DNA of 64,000 bases from Cordia subcordata (GCA_028554755.1 JAPTOF010000019.1:4412001-4476000); one strand, 5' to 3'. Shown: positions 23,635-41,949, counted from the first letter of the stretch. Notes: generated by a model not told the origin, from the sequence alone. A program made the numbers and translations.

Positions 23635-26600
23635 CTAGCCTGAAGAAGAATGAGGGTTTGTCCTGTGAGGAACAAGCACTGGTTCATTACTCGCAGCCTT
23701 CATTGCCGCGATTTCCTCCAAGCGTTGCCAGGTTGCTTCACGTTTCATTTCAAGCTCTTGCTCTCGGGCTTCATCTTCTTGAAACTTCTGCAGACACTCT
23801 TCAAAGAGCTCGGGGTCAACGTCAGAAAAGATTTTTCGGACATTAAGAGTCAAGCTCTGTACTGCCTGGTTCCAGTGGTTTCTTGCATTTTTCTCCAAGG
23901 AGGGGAAGATGATTGGGAGTATAGCTTTACGATTTTGTTTTATTAGATTCTCAATGTGATCATTGTTCCACAAAAACAAAGCTCTCTCTGCCACCTGAAG
24001 ACACAATAACAAGATTGAGATCAGTCCAAAAAGTCATCATATTACTCACGCCCACACGCAAAATCACGCAAACAAGGGTAGACAATAATAGGCAATATTT
24101 AAAGACAACTACTTTAACTCCTAAGCCAGTTTTATAAGCCTAAACCTCTATTCGCCTACATCCGAATTCGAATCTGAAATGATAATGAAGGGATAAAATC
24201 CTAATATATGACTAGAAGAATCCATTACTGCACTACAGCTCCTAGCTGGATAAGCAAATCCTTAGAGTTCATGAGACTGACAGATGGAACTTTGTGCTTG
24301 AAAATCATATTAGAGCTTTAACAAAATGTTCATACATATATCGAAGAACTACCAACTTTCAGTTTGACTAATTGTTGTATAATAAAAGATAGAAGGATAG
24401 GGACAGTAGCAGATTGGGTTTTATTTCATTATAGTTTCAGGCATCAGAGTAACATAATTTGCTTCAAAAGAAGAATATAACTTACAGCCTGTTTGGCTCT
24501 GCTTATTTTGGGGCTTATAAGCCCCAACAGCAAAAAAGCATGGGAGAGGAGCTTTTAATTGTTTGGGCTTATAAGCCCCAAAATAAGCAGAGCCAAACAG
24601 GCTCTTAATTGAAAAGTTGTGTTCCAAGGTCTTGACCACTAATCAAGGTTGACTTGACAATATTTGGAAGGCGTAGTTCGTAAGTTTCATGGGCCAACAT
24701 CAAAGTTCCAGACTTGAGGCATTAAATCACATCCTTAACAAACATAAAGCAAAATACTAAAAGAAACTTTTTTTGAAAAAGGAAAAGAAACTCCAATGTA
24801 GATGAAATTTGAAGGCCTTTCTCCCCCACAAAAATCTCTTTAATGGAGAAGGGTTACGTGGTAATGACCCAACATTATTTTGTCTTCCACCACAAGAAGG
24901 TGAAAGGAGTAAACTAAAGAGCCAATCTCTCACTTTCACAGCATTATAGTGTACTAATTTCTCAATATGCCATATGGAATGTGGTAAGCTCTATTACTAC
25001 AACAGAAGTTCTATGGATACAGTTAAGAATCAGAATTCATGTTGGACCAGATGCCACCACTCACTCCTATTGCGATGCCAGAGGATGTTAACATGGAAGA
25101 AATGTCCGCATTTCCAATGAACTGCAACAGTGATCAAGTTCAGAGAGAAAAGATGCATACAATGCATGGTATTTCTTGTATACAAGACCAACTAAGAAAA
25201 TGTAAAATTTAAAATTTGGCCATGATAATTATTGAAGAAACACAATGCAAGCAAAATAAAACAAAACAGGTCAGCAAGATAACTAACTAAGTTGCTGCAT
25301 GTTCTTGCTTTTAATTGAATGAATACCTCATCTTTCAACTTCAGCAAGCAAAATGGGGAAATTGTCCATTTGATATATGAACAGCTATTACTAGACCCAC
25401 TTTTCCCAGTCAAGCAAAACAGAAACAAGTAAAAGACATCAAGAGGAGCCTTAAAATGCAAAGAGAGGAGTAAAATGTAAAAAATAGCAAATAATACTTC
25501 TACATGAATCAAAACCATAATTCGAAGAACCTGGGAAGGGGAAAAATGAACAAAGGTGAAAGGATAACCATAACAAAGATCAAGTGACAGCAGAACAGAA
25601 AACTTTAAGCAAGAGATGCATATGAGTTTCACAAAGAAATAAAATAACTGATATCTGACCTCGTGCTGCTACCCACCTGAAAGTGTGAACTACTCATGCA
25701 TCGACCAATTTGGCGAAATAAGGGTACCATGCAGCGTTGGAACTCTGGAGGCTGCGTTGCTTCCAAGACCTCCTCCAGCTCACCTAAGAACATAACCTCC
25801 TTTGTACTGTTTGTTACAGGCCAATACTTCAATAGACCCCTTATAACAGTATCTGCAAGTTTGCCGTCCTTCTCCACAAACTGCGTGATGCAGTAAGATA
25901 ACTGCTGATGGTACATTGCTATACATTTAGGTTTGTGAAGCGGAATAAGTGCTCTAACAAGAAACAGTTTGTGCTCTTCTTTCAATGGCATAGCAAATCC
26001 ATTGATTATACTGCCCAAGATTTCCAAAAGCTCAGCAATCCCATTATGCTTCTCCGTTTCAAATATAAATCGATAGAATATATTGTTGATTGCCTTCCTA
26101 ATGAATGGGCGGTGCACCATGAACTTACCGTATATGCGGTGAAGAACAGTCTTCAAGTACTCTCTTTCCCTGGGGTCCTCTGAATCGAATAGGTCCAGTA
26201 ATCTTAGAACAAAAGAGTGATCAATGTACCGTTTAGCCAACTTTGCATCTGTTTCTGGTGAGGCCACAAACCTGAGAAGGAATTCATACACGATTTGCAG
26301 ATGGGGCCATGCAGGGTCCATCAAGGGTTCCTCTTCTTCCAGATCAAAGGCTTCTAAGACTTTGTTTTCACGAGGTTGAGGAGTGAGCACCCTAAACAAA
26401 TTTATGGAGACCATTTTTATGATCTCCTGCATCATAATTTCTGTGAATTTCCCATTTGCTGAAGTCACGTAATCAACAAGCTCCACCAATGTCTGTCTCT
26501 TGATGTCTTTTTCTTTCAAATTCTTAGTTGGGTCAGTGAAATCAAAAACCACACAACACAAGTTTAGCTTTTTAATGAACAATGTTTGCTTCTCAGGATT

Positions 26601-26891
26601 CGGAACATCTCTAAAACTAGGCAAGGCCTCATATGGAGAAACTGTTGAATTCCCATTCAACTTCGCATTCACAGTCTGAGGAAGTCTATTTCCATGATTT
26701 AGCAGTTGATTTGAATTCAAAGTACCACTTACGAGAGATGTTGTGTTTGAGTTCCCTGTGCGAGAGTTCGATAGCTCACTGTTTCTTGAACTTGTAGAAG
26801 CATTTGAAAAGAGTGCAGGGTTTCCTCCATCACGACTATCACCTGACTTGGACGGCTTCCGAGGGAGCCTATTAAGTATCTGCTTTATCAT
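23635..26891 (-). CDS. PP2A 57-kDa regulatory subunit B' (B56), gamma/zeta-like
   Basis: Coding exons 26891-25677 and 23994-23635 join in phase (TTTCAG/GTGGG and CTTCAG/GTGGC) to give 524 codons plus stop, the usual length of plant B' subunits. B' subunits bind the PP2A scaffold and catalytic subunits and choose substrates and location. The N-terminus [18 protein letters not shown] resembles the Arabidopsis B' gamma and zeta isoforms, as I recall them, and fixes the start. A Ser/Asn/Thr-rich linker (about residues 20-85) is followed by the B56 HEAT-repeat core from about 95. Recognisable blocks include [36 protein letters not shown], a [10 protein letters not shown] loop and [11 protein letters not shown]. 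The C-terminus is a charged helix. A likely leader intron runs from a donor AG/GTGAGT at 27529 to a CTAG acceptor at 26894-26895, just before the ATG. The isoform name is less certain than the family. Confidence 0.95.
24485..24604. mobile_element. Tourist-type MITE, copy 2 (near-perfect hairpin)
   Basis: This 120-bp element has a 39-bp perfect inverted repeat beginning AGCCTGTTTGGCTCTGC and containing GGGCTTATAAGCCC. TTA flanks both sides (24482-24484 and 24605-24607). It lies in the intron of the PP2A B' gene. The identical arms suggest it is the youngest of the three copies. Confidence 0.88.
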
Positions 26892-27264
26892 CACTAGAAC
26901 TAAAGACCAAAATCTTTCTTCACTTGAACCAAACAGCAGTTATCAATCACTCTATACTTTCAGCACAAAAACCAAATCATTTATAACATGTATAGGGCAA
27001 GCAACATCTAGATCATTCAAATATTTCTGAGCCTGTTAAAACACACCTCGTTAGAATCTCATCCACCGTACAAGCTTCTACTCCACTCCGTCTCCATCAT
27101 ATAACATGCAAGCTCTACACAATTCAAAGTTGCATAAACCTAAATGAATGAACCCTCTTCTCATCTGAACAAAGAAAGGGATACAAAAGCAAAATGAAAC
27201 TCAATTTACAATAAAGCAACCCCTAAAAAACAGCATTTTCACAACTATATTCCCCCCCCCCCCC

Positions 27265-27297
<33 letters not shown>

Positions 27298-28064
27298 CTA
27301 CACCTTTTCCTCTAAAGGAAACATACAGATGCAAAACCTATTACAACATTTGCACGCACATCTAAACACCTGAAGCTTTATAATTATAAGACTTAATAGC
27401 AACCACCCAGATGTATGAAACAGAAGAAATTAAACAAATTCTTAAAGACAGAATCACAAAGATCTCACGATTTTCACTTTCTCATGCTGCTATGACTCCA
27501 TAAGTGAAAAAGGGCAGATGTACACTCACCTCAGCTTGCCTTTTGTCCCACTAATGATTAAAGATTCACAGCTATGAAGGTAGATCAATATACAACAAGA
27601 TCTGGGTATGATCTACAACATCAAAATATACCGTTCACCAATCCAGATACATGTACATAAATATACTTCTTTACAAAGAAGTTACATGTAGAGAGACAGA
27701 GTGAGATGAGAGAGGAGCAAAAGATTGAATCTTTTTTATGTTGAGCTAATTTTTCATGAGAAAGAAAACAAAGAGTTGAAAAGGATTGGATTTTTATGAG
27801 TGGGGTCAGTGATCGGAATCTAAGAACAGACCACCTTAACAGAGAGAGAGAGAGAGAGGAGAAAAGATGGATTAGAAGAAAGCAACCTCTGGTGGTTGTT
27901 TCTGTGGTTGTTTCTCTTGATGATGTGGTTTGGTGTATTGGCATATTTGAATTATTCCTATTATTATTATTATGATTTTATTTATCCCATTCTCTTTTTC
28001 TGTTTTCGAGTTTTTTTATTTTATTTTTTAAACTCTTTCTCAGAGATTTCAACCTCAGGATAGA

Positions 28065-28712
28065 TGCTTTGTTTGTTTGAAGTTTATTACAAGATATTTA
28101 TTTTATTTGATAATTTATGTAAAAAAAATTATTTATTATCAGCTTATTATAAGACACTTATAGATATTTTTCATAAAATATTTTATTTGTAGTTATAAAA
28201 AATAAATTAGATTTAGGATATTTATATCTTATCTTACATCTTATCAAATAAAAAATAATTAAAACTAAAAATTTAAAAATATAAAAATTTAAAATAAAGA
28301 AAATTAAAAATTTTAAAATTAAAATAAAATTTTAAATTTTAAAAATTAAATATTAAATATTAAAATTAAAAAATTAAAGATTAAAAAATTAAATTAAAAA
28401 TTAAAAAACTAAAAAATAAAAATAATAATAAATGTTAAAAATTAAATATTAAATTTTAAAATTTCAAAAATTTAAAATTTTTAAAACAAAAATAAAAATT
28501 AATTAATATTTATATTTTATAATTTATTATTTAATTATAAAATTAAAATATCATGAGTCAAAATTGATAATATTATTATCAAAGTAACTTATAACAACAG
28601 CTAACAAACTAAATAGTCTTATTGTATCAAACACGTATTTTTTATAAGACACTTATCAAATAAGATGATTATCAAATTTTAGATTTCAGATAAGACAATT
28701 CCAAACAAGCTA
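28065..28712. mobile_element. AT-rich, probable degraded fold-back element
   Basis: This block of about 650 bp is made almost wholly of A and T, with TTAAAA/AAATTT motifs repeated many times between 28250 and 28560. The left edge (CTTTGTTTGTTTGAAG) is a weak inverted match to the right edge (CCAAACAAGCTAAG). Simple AT-rich DNA can mimic this, so the element call is tentative. Confidence 0.35.
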
Positions 28713-29040
28713 AGAATAGAAGTACTTTTTCTTTATTCTCACTTTTTGTCATCTCCAGATAAGAGCTTCTCATTTGACCATCTTTGCGAGATATCCTCTG
28801 GGCTACGTTTGTTTGCTGGAAATAATTTGTTTGGGAAAAATAATTTTTAATAGTAAATATTAAAAAAATACTTTTGTCATTTGATTATCAAGTTAGAAAA
28901 TATTTTTTCATATTTGATTGTCAAAGAGTATTATAAAGAAAATGTAATTTACTTTGACAGCATATATATTAAATAAAGAACTACATTAAAAATTTAAATA
29001 ATCAAAAAATAAAATAAATATAAAAAAAGAGAGAATAAAG

Positions 29041-29241
29041 GCATGTTTGGATTAATTTTTTTTCATAAAAAAAAATACTTGTTTTTATGTAAGAAACACA
29101 TTCTTTTCACAAATTTGATTTGGCTTAAAAAAAAAGTTGAAATTTTGAAGGAAAAAACATTATGAAAAGAAATATTTCTAAAAATATTTTTATAAAAAAT
29201 TATAAAGAAATGTTTTAAAAAAAACAAATCCAAACGAATCC
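29041..29241. mobile_element. AT-rich MITE-like element, TGTTTGGATT family
   Basis: It begins GCATGTTTGGATTAATTTTT and ends with the near complement, AAATCCAAACGAATCC. The interior is A/T-rich and self-complementary. Similar elements lie at 40095-40325 and 43672-43896. Confidence 0.6.
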
Positions 29242-29788
29242 TATCCATGCTGGAGTCCTTTTCTTGTTGGACAGTCAAAATATTTTTCTCTATTTCTAGC
29301 CAAATTTTTTCGTTTATCAGAGTAAGTTTTTATTAACTAACGTTTTAGTATTATCAAATGCTAAAAAGGTTAAAAATTTAATAAAATATATTTGGACGAA
29401 CAAGCGGAACCCTAATGTTTCGAGTTGAATCTAATTAATTATAAATTATAATTTTCTAAAATTACATTAACTTGTTAAACCATTTATAACACCCTAAACC
29501 TCATAAACAATCACTTACCCTTCTCAGGGCCCCCAGGATGATTTCTTTTTTGGTTTTTCCCCATGCCCCCTGTGATGGTAAATATGCCATGTGAGAGCAT
29601 AATGGGTAAATTTTTGATAAATAAATGCGTCTGAATAAAGCATATAACCCCGCAGACGCGCTTAAGAAACGCGTGGGCCTACTGACCGCAGCGGAACATC
29701 CCTTATAAAACTTTGAGAAAAGACTCACCAAATACAACATTGTCACTCTCACAACACTTGTAGAACCCATCTAAACCAACAGATTTTA

Positions 29789-29895
29789 GAGGGTGTTTGG
29801 TAGTGCTTATTTAGATGTTTATAAGCATCCAAAACAAAAAACTAGTGAAAGCGACTTTATTTTGGGTGCTTAAATAAGCACTGCCAAATAACCTC
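29789..29895. mobile_element. Tourist-type MITE, copy 3
   Basis: This 107-bp fold-back has a left arm GAGGGTGTTTGGTAGTGC and a right arm complementary with a few mismatches. The left flank is TTA. The right flank (TCT) does not match, so the target duplication has decayed or the right end is off by a few bases. It belongs to the same family as copies 1 and 2. Confidence 0.75.
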
Positions 29896-30556
29896 TCTGA
29901 ATCTGTGCATAACAAGCTAAAAAATGCTTCTTGATAAAAGCTAGAAGAACAAATAATAGTAATTCATTTACAGAACTCCACATCGTGAAACTTTTAACCG
30001 GATATTACAGAGGAAGTCAACTAAGCAGAGACAAACAATTCTATACCGCTAACCCATCATCAATCAAATACATGTAAATTAATATGAATCGATGAAAGAC
30101 TGCAGCTTCAGAGATCCAAATTGGAGGGGAGTGATTACCAATGTGAGGTTTGCCAGCTTCCTTTCTCCTCATATGATTGATCGGTTTTTGCATCGAGCAG
30201 CAGTCCAAGAGAGTTTCTATTTCGACCGTCAGAGATCAGTTAACAAGTGGTTATAGCGTCCAAGATCTAGGTTGGGGTCGCCAAATGGACAGCATCTCAG
30301 AGCCAAGGATCTGCCAAGATTGATGAAAGCAATACATCCAGATGCCAGAGTCCCCCTCACATGAAAATCGAAAGAGGAGATATACAAGGAAGCAAACACA
30401 AACAATAGGCAGAAAAAGAAAACCGAAAGATTTTTATATAAAGCATCTAGCTCTAATGGGAGGATCTGGCAAAGTAGGTATCCTGACAGGATGAAAAGCA
30501 AACAATATGGACGCACATCTTCTGGAGGCACACACCAAATATAGGCCAGCTACACA

Positions 30557-35897
<5,341 letters not shown>

Positions 35898-35900
35898 CAC

Positions 35901-35906
<6 letters not shown>

Positions 35907-35948
<42 letters not shown>
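35907..35948. repeat. (CT)n / (GA)n microsatellite in the AUG6 leader
   Basis: About 21 CT units on the + strand read as GA in the sense direction of AUG6 and end about 10 nt before its ATG. GA/CT tracts in plant 5' leaders and core promoters are common and can bind GAGA-binding BPC proteins. Function here is inferred only. Confidence 0.93.
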
Positions 35949-35950
<2 letters not shown>

Positions 35951-36463
35951 TCTGTGTTTCTGGATTTGATTTTGCTTTGAAGAAATGTAACAAAACCTTT
36001 CTTTTTTTTTTTTTTTTACTTTAGCTAGTGAATTTTTTAAAAACTGGGCCCTTATGAGTAAATTAATTTCGTGGGAGGGGCTTAATTGGGGGGATGTTTT
36101 TGAAAATTTGAAAAAGTTTATTTTTTTATGTGGTGGGGCCGGCAAGTACAAGAGGCCTCACGTCGTTAGCCGATTTGTGAAGAAAATTTTCAAAATAGGA
36201 AAGAGGGCTCTCCAACGTGCGCCGCTGAAGTGTTTTGCCGGCCGGCTTGGCACTTTCGCTGACGTCACTCAGTGGTTCAGACAAATCCGTTAATTATTTG
36301 CATCGGCTGTGACATTCTCGGTGGCTGGGCCAAGTTTATTAACACAGGCCCAATCAAAAGCCGGACATATTGCAGCCCAAAGAGATTACGATTCCTACGA
36401 ATCCGAATATGGGCTAGGGAACCAGAGGCCCATAAGGCTGATCCAAATCTTGTAAGCAAAAAA

Positions 36464-36480
36464 CACGTGAATATCACGTG
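36464..36480. promoter_or_regulatory. twin G-boxes (CACGTG x2) upstream of PUX1
   Basis: Two palindromic CACGTG hexamers lie one helical turn apart (11 bp), about 190 bp upstream of the PUX1 start. Paired ACGT elements are preferred sites for bZIP and bHLH factors in plants. Binding is inferred. Confidence 0.65.
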
Positions 36481-36665
36481 GCAAACCTAAGCCGAATTTG
36501 GAAATTATTACTCATTTGAAAAAAGCGATTAGAAGAAGATAAAAGGAAAAAAAAAAAAAAAAAGCGAAATAACTACAAGAAGTCGAGAAGATGCTATAAG
36601 AATCGTGAGAGAATAAAGTGAAATTATAAGAATTACAAAGATTTGGGGGGTTGCTTCATACGCTA

Positions 36666-39600
36666 ATGGTAGTTGATTGCTCACCAGTTCTGAAGCGTAG
36701 AAGGTTCACAACCGTTGATGCCATGGACGCCGAATCTGCTAAGGTTTGTTTCTGTTTCCTGCAAAAGTTTACGCCTTTGAACACGATTTCTGATTTTGGA
36801 TTCAATTATAAAGTTGATTCTTTTAGGTGAATTTATACTCATGCGTGTATCTTCATTGTTGGACGCTTTATCAGCTGATTGTTGTATTGGGAATTTAAGC
36901 AGATTAATCTTTTACATTTATTTTTCGTTGTTTGGGGTTTATATTATTAGAGCTAAAGTTATGATATTTCTGTTGGACTTTGATGATTGTTTCTTGATAC
37001 TTGCCATGAGTTTATAATCGAATTGTTTCTTTCTGATGAAAATTTAATTTTTGAATAAACTCTGTTGTCATGGGTGCTATAGATTTTGTGTCTATCTGTT
37101 GGGTCAGGGTCCTTTAACTGTTTTACCATTATCTACTACTATTAAATAACTCCAGTTTGTATTCTGGTGGCGTTCATATAAAAATGCAAAAGTTTCGAAA
37201 GATGTATATCAGTTACAAATTTCTGTGAATCAGATTCTTAAAATACTTGGCTGTAACCGTTCTTATTGTTACTTCCAATTCGTGTCTTCCGATAGCTTGC
37301 TGAGGTTCAGCTCTTCTTAGGAAACGTCATTTTCCTCAACTTGAATTAGTTTCTATTTGTTGGATGTTTTCCTCAGTTGTGTTTAGATTTTGTATTATAC
37401 CATTTACTGTTTCTGTGCAATGAATTGGAGATTTGTTAACCATGTTTGTCTGAAGTTCCTATGCATCATTTTATTGACTCATTAAGCAATTTTGTTCGTC
37501 TTTGGATCTTTTTCACTGGGAAAGGAAACAGTAGGTTTTTTCCTAGATTTAGTGGAGCACTACTTCATATTATCAGGACTTGGCCAGACTCGGTGCAATT
37601 GTCTCATATTTTTCTTGGTTAATTTAGGTGAAGATTGCAGCTGCAAAAGAAAAATTTGGGCGAGAAATTCGTGTTTTTGAGACAGTAACAGCTTCTTCAA
37701 CTCCTAGTGACACTGCCAACACTGGTATTGCCTGTTCAGATCAACTTATACCTTAATAATGTTCAGATTCCAAGTGATATTATGCCACTCTTCTGACCTT
37801 TCTTGTATTCTTTGTTGGTTTCCAATTGTTTTTGCTGTTTTCCAGAGGAGCCAGATGACTTTTATGAGTTCAGACCAGAAGACTACTATCGACTTTTGGC
37901 CACCAAAAAGGAAGGTACCAGCAATGTCTGTTTACCAGATATAGAATTATATCATAGAAGTTGTGGTAGTTTTTTAAGTTGGTGATTGATATGAGCAACA
38001 ATTCTTCTATCAATTGCAACAGCAGGTTTGAATCCAGAGCAAAACTGCACGGCTTAGAATGAACAGAATATTCTAAGAAAAACCTGACTGAATGCATCAC
38101 TCAATTGATGGTGATATGTGTCAAATGAATTTTCTCAGATTTAAAAATTAGTATCTGTATCGCTTTTCAAGTGAAGATTTTACCTGCCTCTCTTGATAAA
38201 TTGTGTTGTTATTTCTCCATCTCCAAAAAGGAAGAAGTCTTGCACTTGTTTGCGAATTCTATAACCTAGAATTTATGTTTTCCTGAATTTTTAAATAATA
38301 TTTCACATTCTCAGATTCTCCTATTATTTTGCTAGTTCCGTATTCTTGTTTCATTATTTAGTTATGTTACCATTTTTGATGCATACAACTCTATATATCT
38401 ACCTAATTGTCAATATTAAATGCATTAAGTTGTGGATATGTATACAAGCATGTATGTGATTCTGCCGTATTTTGTGTCTGATGGAAATTTGATAACCCAT
38501 AATATTGGGTATATCTGATAATTGTTTTCTATTAACTTGTGAGTAGATAAGTACTTGAAGACCCGAAAAATACGAGATGCGGAGGAGGCTGCCCGCAGGT
38601 CAAAGATGACTCAGGTGCTAATTAGATTAATGTCACCTAATGATTTTTACTATTGCCTTGAATACCATATCCCACTTCATAGTTCTTTCAGTTCCATGAA
38701 GATAATGTCTCTCATAGTTTTTTATTCATTCATGCAGGCTGTAATTAGAGTACGCTTCCCTGACAATTACACATTAGAGGCCAAATTTCATCCATCAGAG
38801 ACAATACAAAGCTTAACTGATCTTCTTCTGAAAGTGGTTGCTCATCCTGAGCTGCCATTTTATATTTGTAAGGATGTTATAACTTTTTTTTAGTTTTCCA
38901 TAATTTTTCTTTAATTTTCCAAGTTCCTCTTAAATAAGCATCTAGAGTTTTAAACTAAAGAAATAAGCTTAACGCTGGGTTGTGCATGCAGATACTACTC
39001 CTCCTAAGAAGCAAATAAAGGACATGTCCCAGGATTTCTATTCTGCTGGTTTTGTCCCCGGAGCAATTGTGTACTTTTCATATGATTTGCCAAAAGGTTA
39101 GTACATATTTCAATATTACAAGACAAAATTGTCATAAATTTGTCTATTGTGGATTTTGTATGTTGTTGTAGTTTTTATACATGAAATTGATGAAGAGATG
39201 TAATTAGTTCTGGTGTGTAGCATGCATGTGTATATTGTGCGGCTTGTTGAAGTATTTTAACCTGTCCAATTTGGGTAAGTCTGTATGTGAAGAAGATATA
39301 TTTCCTGCTGCAGTTCCAATGGTTTTACTTGTTCATATTTTTCTTGAACAGAAGGAATAGAGAAAACAATGATCTCAATAAGTTTTTGCTCTCCTCATGA
39401 ACAAATTTTGCACCTAATTTTTACCCTGGTCCCTTGGCCCAAATAGTTCTGGACCATGCATAACCGTTGTCGAATAAACCTTTGTTCAGGAGATGAAACT
39501 GCTGCAGCATCAGGTCCCTTTCTTATAGAGGAGGTTATGTCTTTGCAAGGCTTGGAATTGGTTGCTGAACAAGCAGAGCCAGCCCAACCCTCCGTGGAGC

Positions 39601-39695
39601 CTGTGGCAACCAGCCAACCTGCTGCTGTTCCTGCTGCTTCGGAACAAAAGCCCACTGATAAAAAGAATATCAAGCCCAAGTGGTTGAAACTATGA
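36666..39695 (+). CDS. PUX1: plant UBX domain protein 1 (CDC48 disassembly factor)
   Basis: Seven exons (36666-36743, 37628-37724, 37846-37914, 38547-38614, 38738-38867, 38992-39096 and 39490-39695) total 250 codons plus stop, almost the same length as Arabidopsis PUX1 (At3g27310). PUX1 binds the N-domain of the AAA ATPase CDC48 and breaks the hexamer into inactive monomers. The N-terminal part carries DDFYEFRPEDYYRLLATKKE and a basic helix with RKIRDAEEAARRSK. The UBX domain runs from about residue 103 to 180 (AVIRVRFPDNYTLEAKFHPS through GFVPGAIVYF). An unusual feature for UBX domains in general, but one I recall in this subgroup, is that no FPR loop is visible; TTPPKKQ stands in that place. 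The tail is Ala/Pro/Glu-rich and ends KPKWLKL. The start is the first ATG of the exon. Confidence 0.95.
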
Positions 39696-40094
39696 TATAC
39701 TCTATCAGAAGTCAGTTCGGAAGCTGGATTTTCCCTTTTGGTAAATCTGTAACATTTTTATCTTATTCACTGCCGGTTGTGGAATCTTTATGGGAGCTCA
39801 TTCTCCGAAATGTGCTGGCACTGGTAAGTAGAACTATATCTAAAAGGCGGTTTATTGAAGCTTGACTGATATGTTTGATGTCTCATGTGAGTTTAAAATG
39901 TTCATATTAGTCTTAGATATTTTACAAACATGGTAAAATTAGTCCTTTTATTGTTAGCAAAACAGTCACACAGTCCTGAAATTTTCAAAAATTTAGATTA
40001 GCCCCTTGAATGAGTAAAATGATAGGGGTTAATTTGAATAAGTTTATAAAAGATTAAAGAACAAATATGAATGTTTTGAATCCATGGGGACTAC

Positions 40095-40325
40095 GGGCCT
40101 GTTTGGATTGACTATTTTTTAGGAAAAAAACACTTTTTTTTTCTGAAAAAGTTACATTAAATTTGCAATAATTATTTGATTTGGCTTTTAAAAAAGTTGA
40201 AATTCTGAAAAAAGTTCAAATACAGTTTTTTTTAGAAGTCAGAATTTTCAGCTTCTCTAAAAAAATTATTTTTCAAAAGTTGTTAAAAAAAGCGTTTTTA
40301 AAAAAAGTCAATTCCAAACTAGCCC
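40095..40325. mobile_element. AT-rich MITE-like element, TGTTTGGATT family
   Basis: This 231-bp element begins GGGCCTGTTTGGATTGACT, and its right end is the near complement, AGTCAATTCCAAACTAGCCC. TAC lies on both sides (40092-40094 and 40326-40328), a possible 3-bp target duplication. The interior has complementary arms of A and T runs. Confidence 0.72.
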
Positions 40326-41862
40326 TACTTGACTAGATTGATGAAATGCTGAGGATTAATTTGATTATTTTAAAAACAATGAGGATTAATATAAAAAAAC
40401 AAAACCAAAAAAAAAAAAAGTGACAACCCTAGGAAAAAACAAAACCAAAAAAAAGTGACAACAATGGGAACTTTTTCATGATTAACCTTATTACTTTCTT
40501 TTTTGCTTTTCTTTTCCAAACTTTTTTGCTAATCCAAACAACAAAATAATTAAATTAAACTATTATTTTTTCTAATTAACACTTCACTTTGTCGGTACTT
40601 AGTTTTGGATGACAGTTTTAGGAAATTTCATTCAAATTTTGACTTTCCTTTTTTTTTTTTTTTCTCCCTTTGGTCAAATGAGGTATCTCATTGAAATGAA
40701 AAGGCATTACAAGAAAGTTGAAGCCTGAAACAGAACTAGACAAACACTTACAACCAAAAGGAAGATAAATAAAACTAACACATAGGCCAAGTCCAAACCA
40801 ACATAACACAACACAAACACAACACACTATGGGTCACACTACAAGTCCACTTATAGACAAAAACCTAACAAGACAGCGACGCTCTATCAGTAAGCACATT
40901 AACAGATGTTGGAAAAAGAAGCTAATCTCGTCGGTGACGCCCGAGGAAGAAAAAAAAAACACAAAACACAAGACACCTTTCCACCATCATCACCTAAGGC
41001 AACTTCCAAAGTCGCCAAAATAATAGACAAAAGGTTGCCAGAGCAGCCACACCATAAAACCAAAAACACTTGACACAAATATGGGTTTAACAAGACTCGT
41101 GGCCCTAGATAGAGGTTAGGTTTAAGAAATATGGAATGTAAATGGTCTAAACATTCTAAAATAAAAGAACGGACCCTCTAGTTCTTAAACTCGAATAGAC
41201 GTCAAAGACCATCGTATCAGCTTTGTAACCAAGAACAAGTGCAAGCAATCAGCAAGGTGAATTGTATGCAACACATGCATAAAACCTGGGGTGGAGATAT
41301 AATACAAAGTATAAGACCCAAAATAGAACATTATTTGGGATTCATAATCACATACTAGTATTTGATTTTACAAACTTTGATCTTAACCTATATTTGTATA
41401 TTTTTATATCCATATGTAATTTGATTCTTGTATAACTGAACTTCAATTGAGTTTTGGAGTCGATTGGACGTTATATAGGCTATTATGAGAAGGTACTAGT
41501 TAAATTATATGTTCTTACAAATGGTGCTGTGTAGAGTGGAATAGCCAATGATTTTATTGAACAATGGGGGAAAAAGTCACAACGTCAATAAATCATAAAA
41601 CAAAGTTGAAAGAGTAGTTAGGGTCTGTTCGACAAAATTAACTCTTTAAGTAACAAATAGTTATTTGGGTAGTTGATAACTGTTGTTTTTTACCTATTAG
41701 CGGATAACTTTTCAACTAGCTGTTTAAAGAGACATGTTCGGTAAAACTAGCTGATAAATTACAAAATGACATAAAAAGGACATCAGAATGATGTCATTAA
41801 TGTCATTATTTTTATAATGTAACGATTATTATCTCCGTCATTATTATAATTGAAATAGGATA

Positions 41863-41865
<3 letters not shown>

Positions 41866-41949
<84 letters not shown>

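Larger units (their letters stand above)
26892..30556. other. intergenic between PP2A B' and AUG6; MITE-rich and AT-rich
   Basis: The part nearest 26892 is the leader and promoter of the PP2A B' gene, including a candidate leader intron. A poly-C/poly-A tract lies at about 27251-27283 and a short GA repeat at 27840-27858. From about 28065 to 28712 the DNA is extremely AT-rich. A TGTTTGGATT-type element lies at 29041-29241 and a Tourist MITE at 29789-29895. The segment 29900-30556 is the 3' flank of AUG6. No gene is supported. Confidence 0.6.
35898..36665. promoter_or_regulatory. shared divergent promoter of AUG6 and PUX1
   Basis: Only 768 bp separate the two divergent start codons. Six site II elements (TGGGCC/T in either orientation) lie at 36045-36050, 36326-36331, 36347-36352, 36374-36379, 36410-36415 and 36427-36432. 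Such clusters are typical of plant housekeeping and proliferation genes and are bound by TCP factors. Two G-boxes, CACGTG, lie at 36464-36469 and 36475-36480, 11 bp apart. The second reads ACGTGGC, like an ABA-response element. No clear TATA box is seen. Confidence 0.7.

Noticed and set aside
29630..29700. GC-rich patch with a GCGTCTG/CAGACGC inverted pair
   Set aside because: The inverted match is only seven bases and no element boundary or gene could be recognised.
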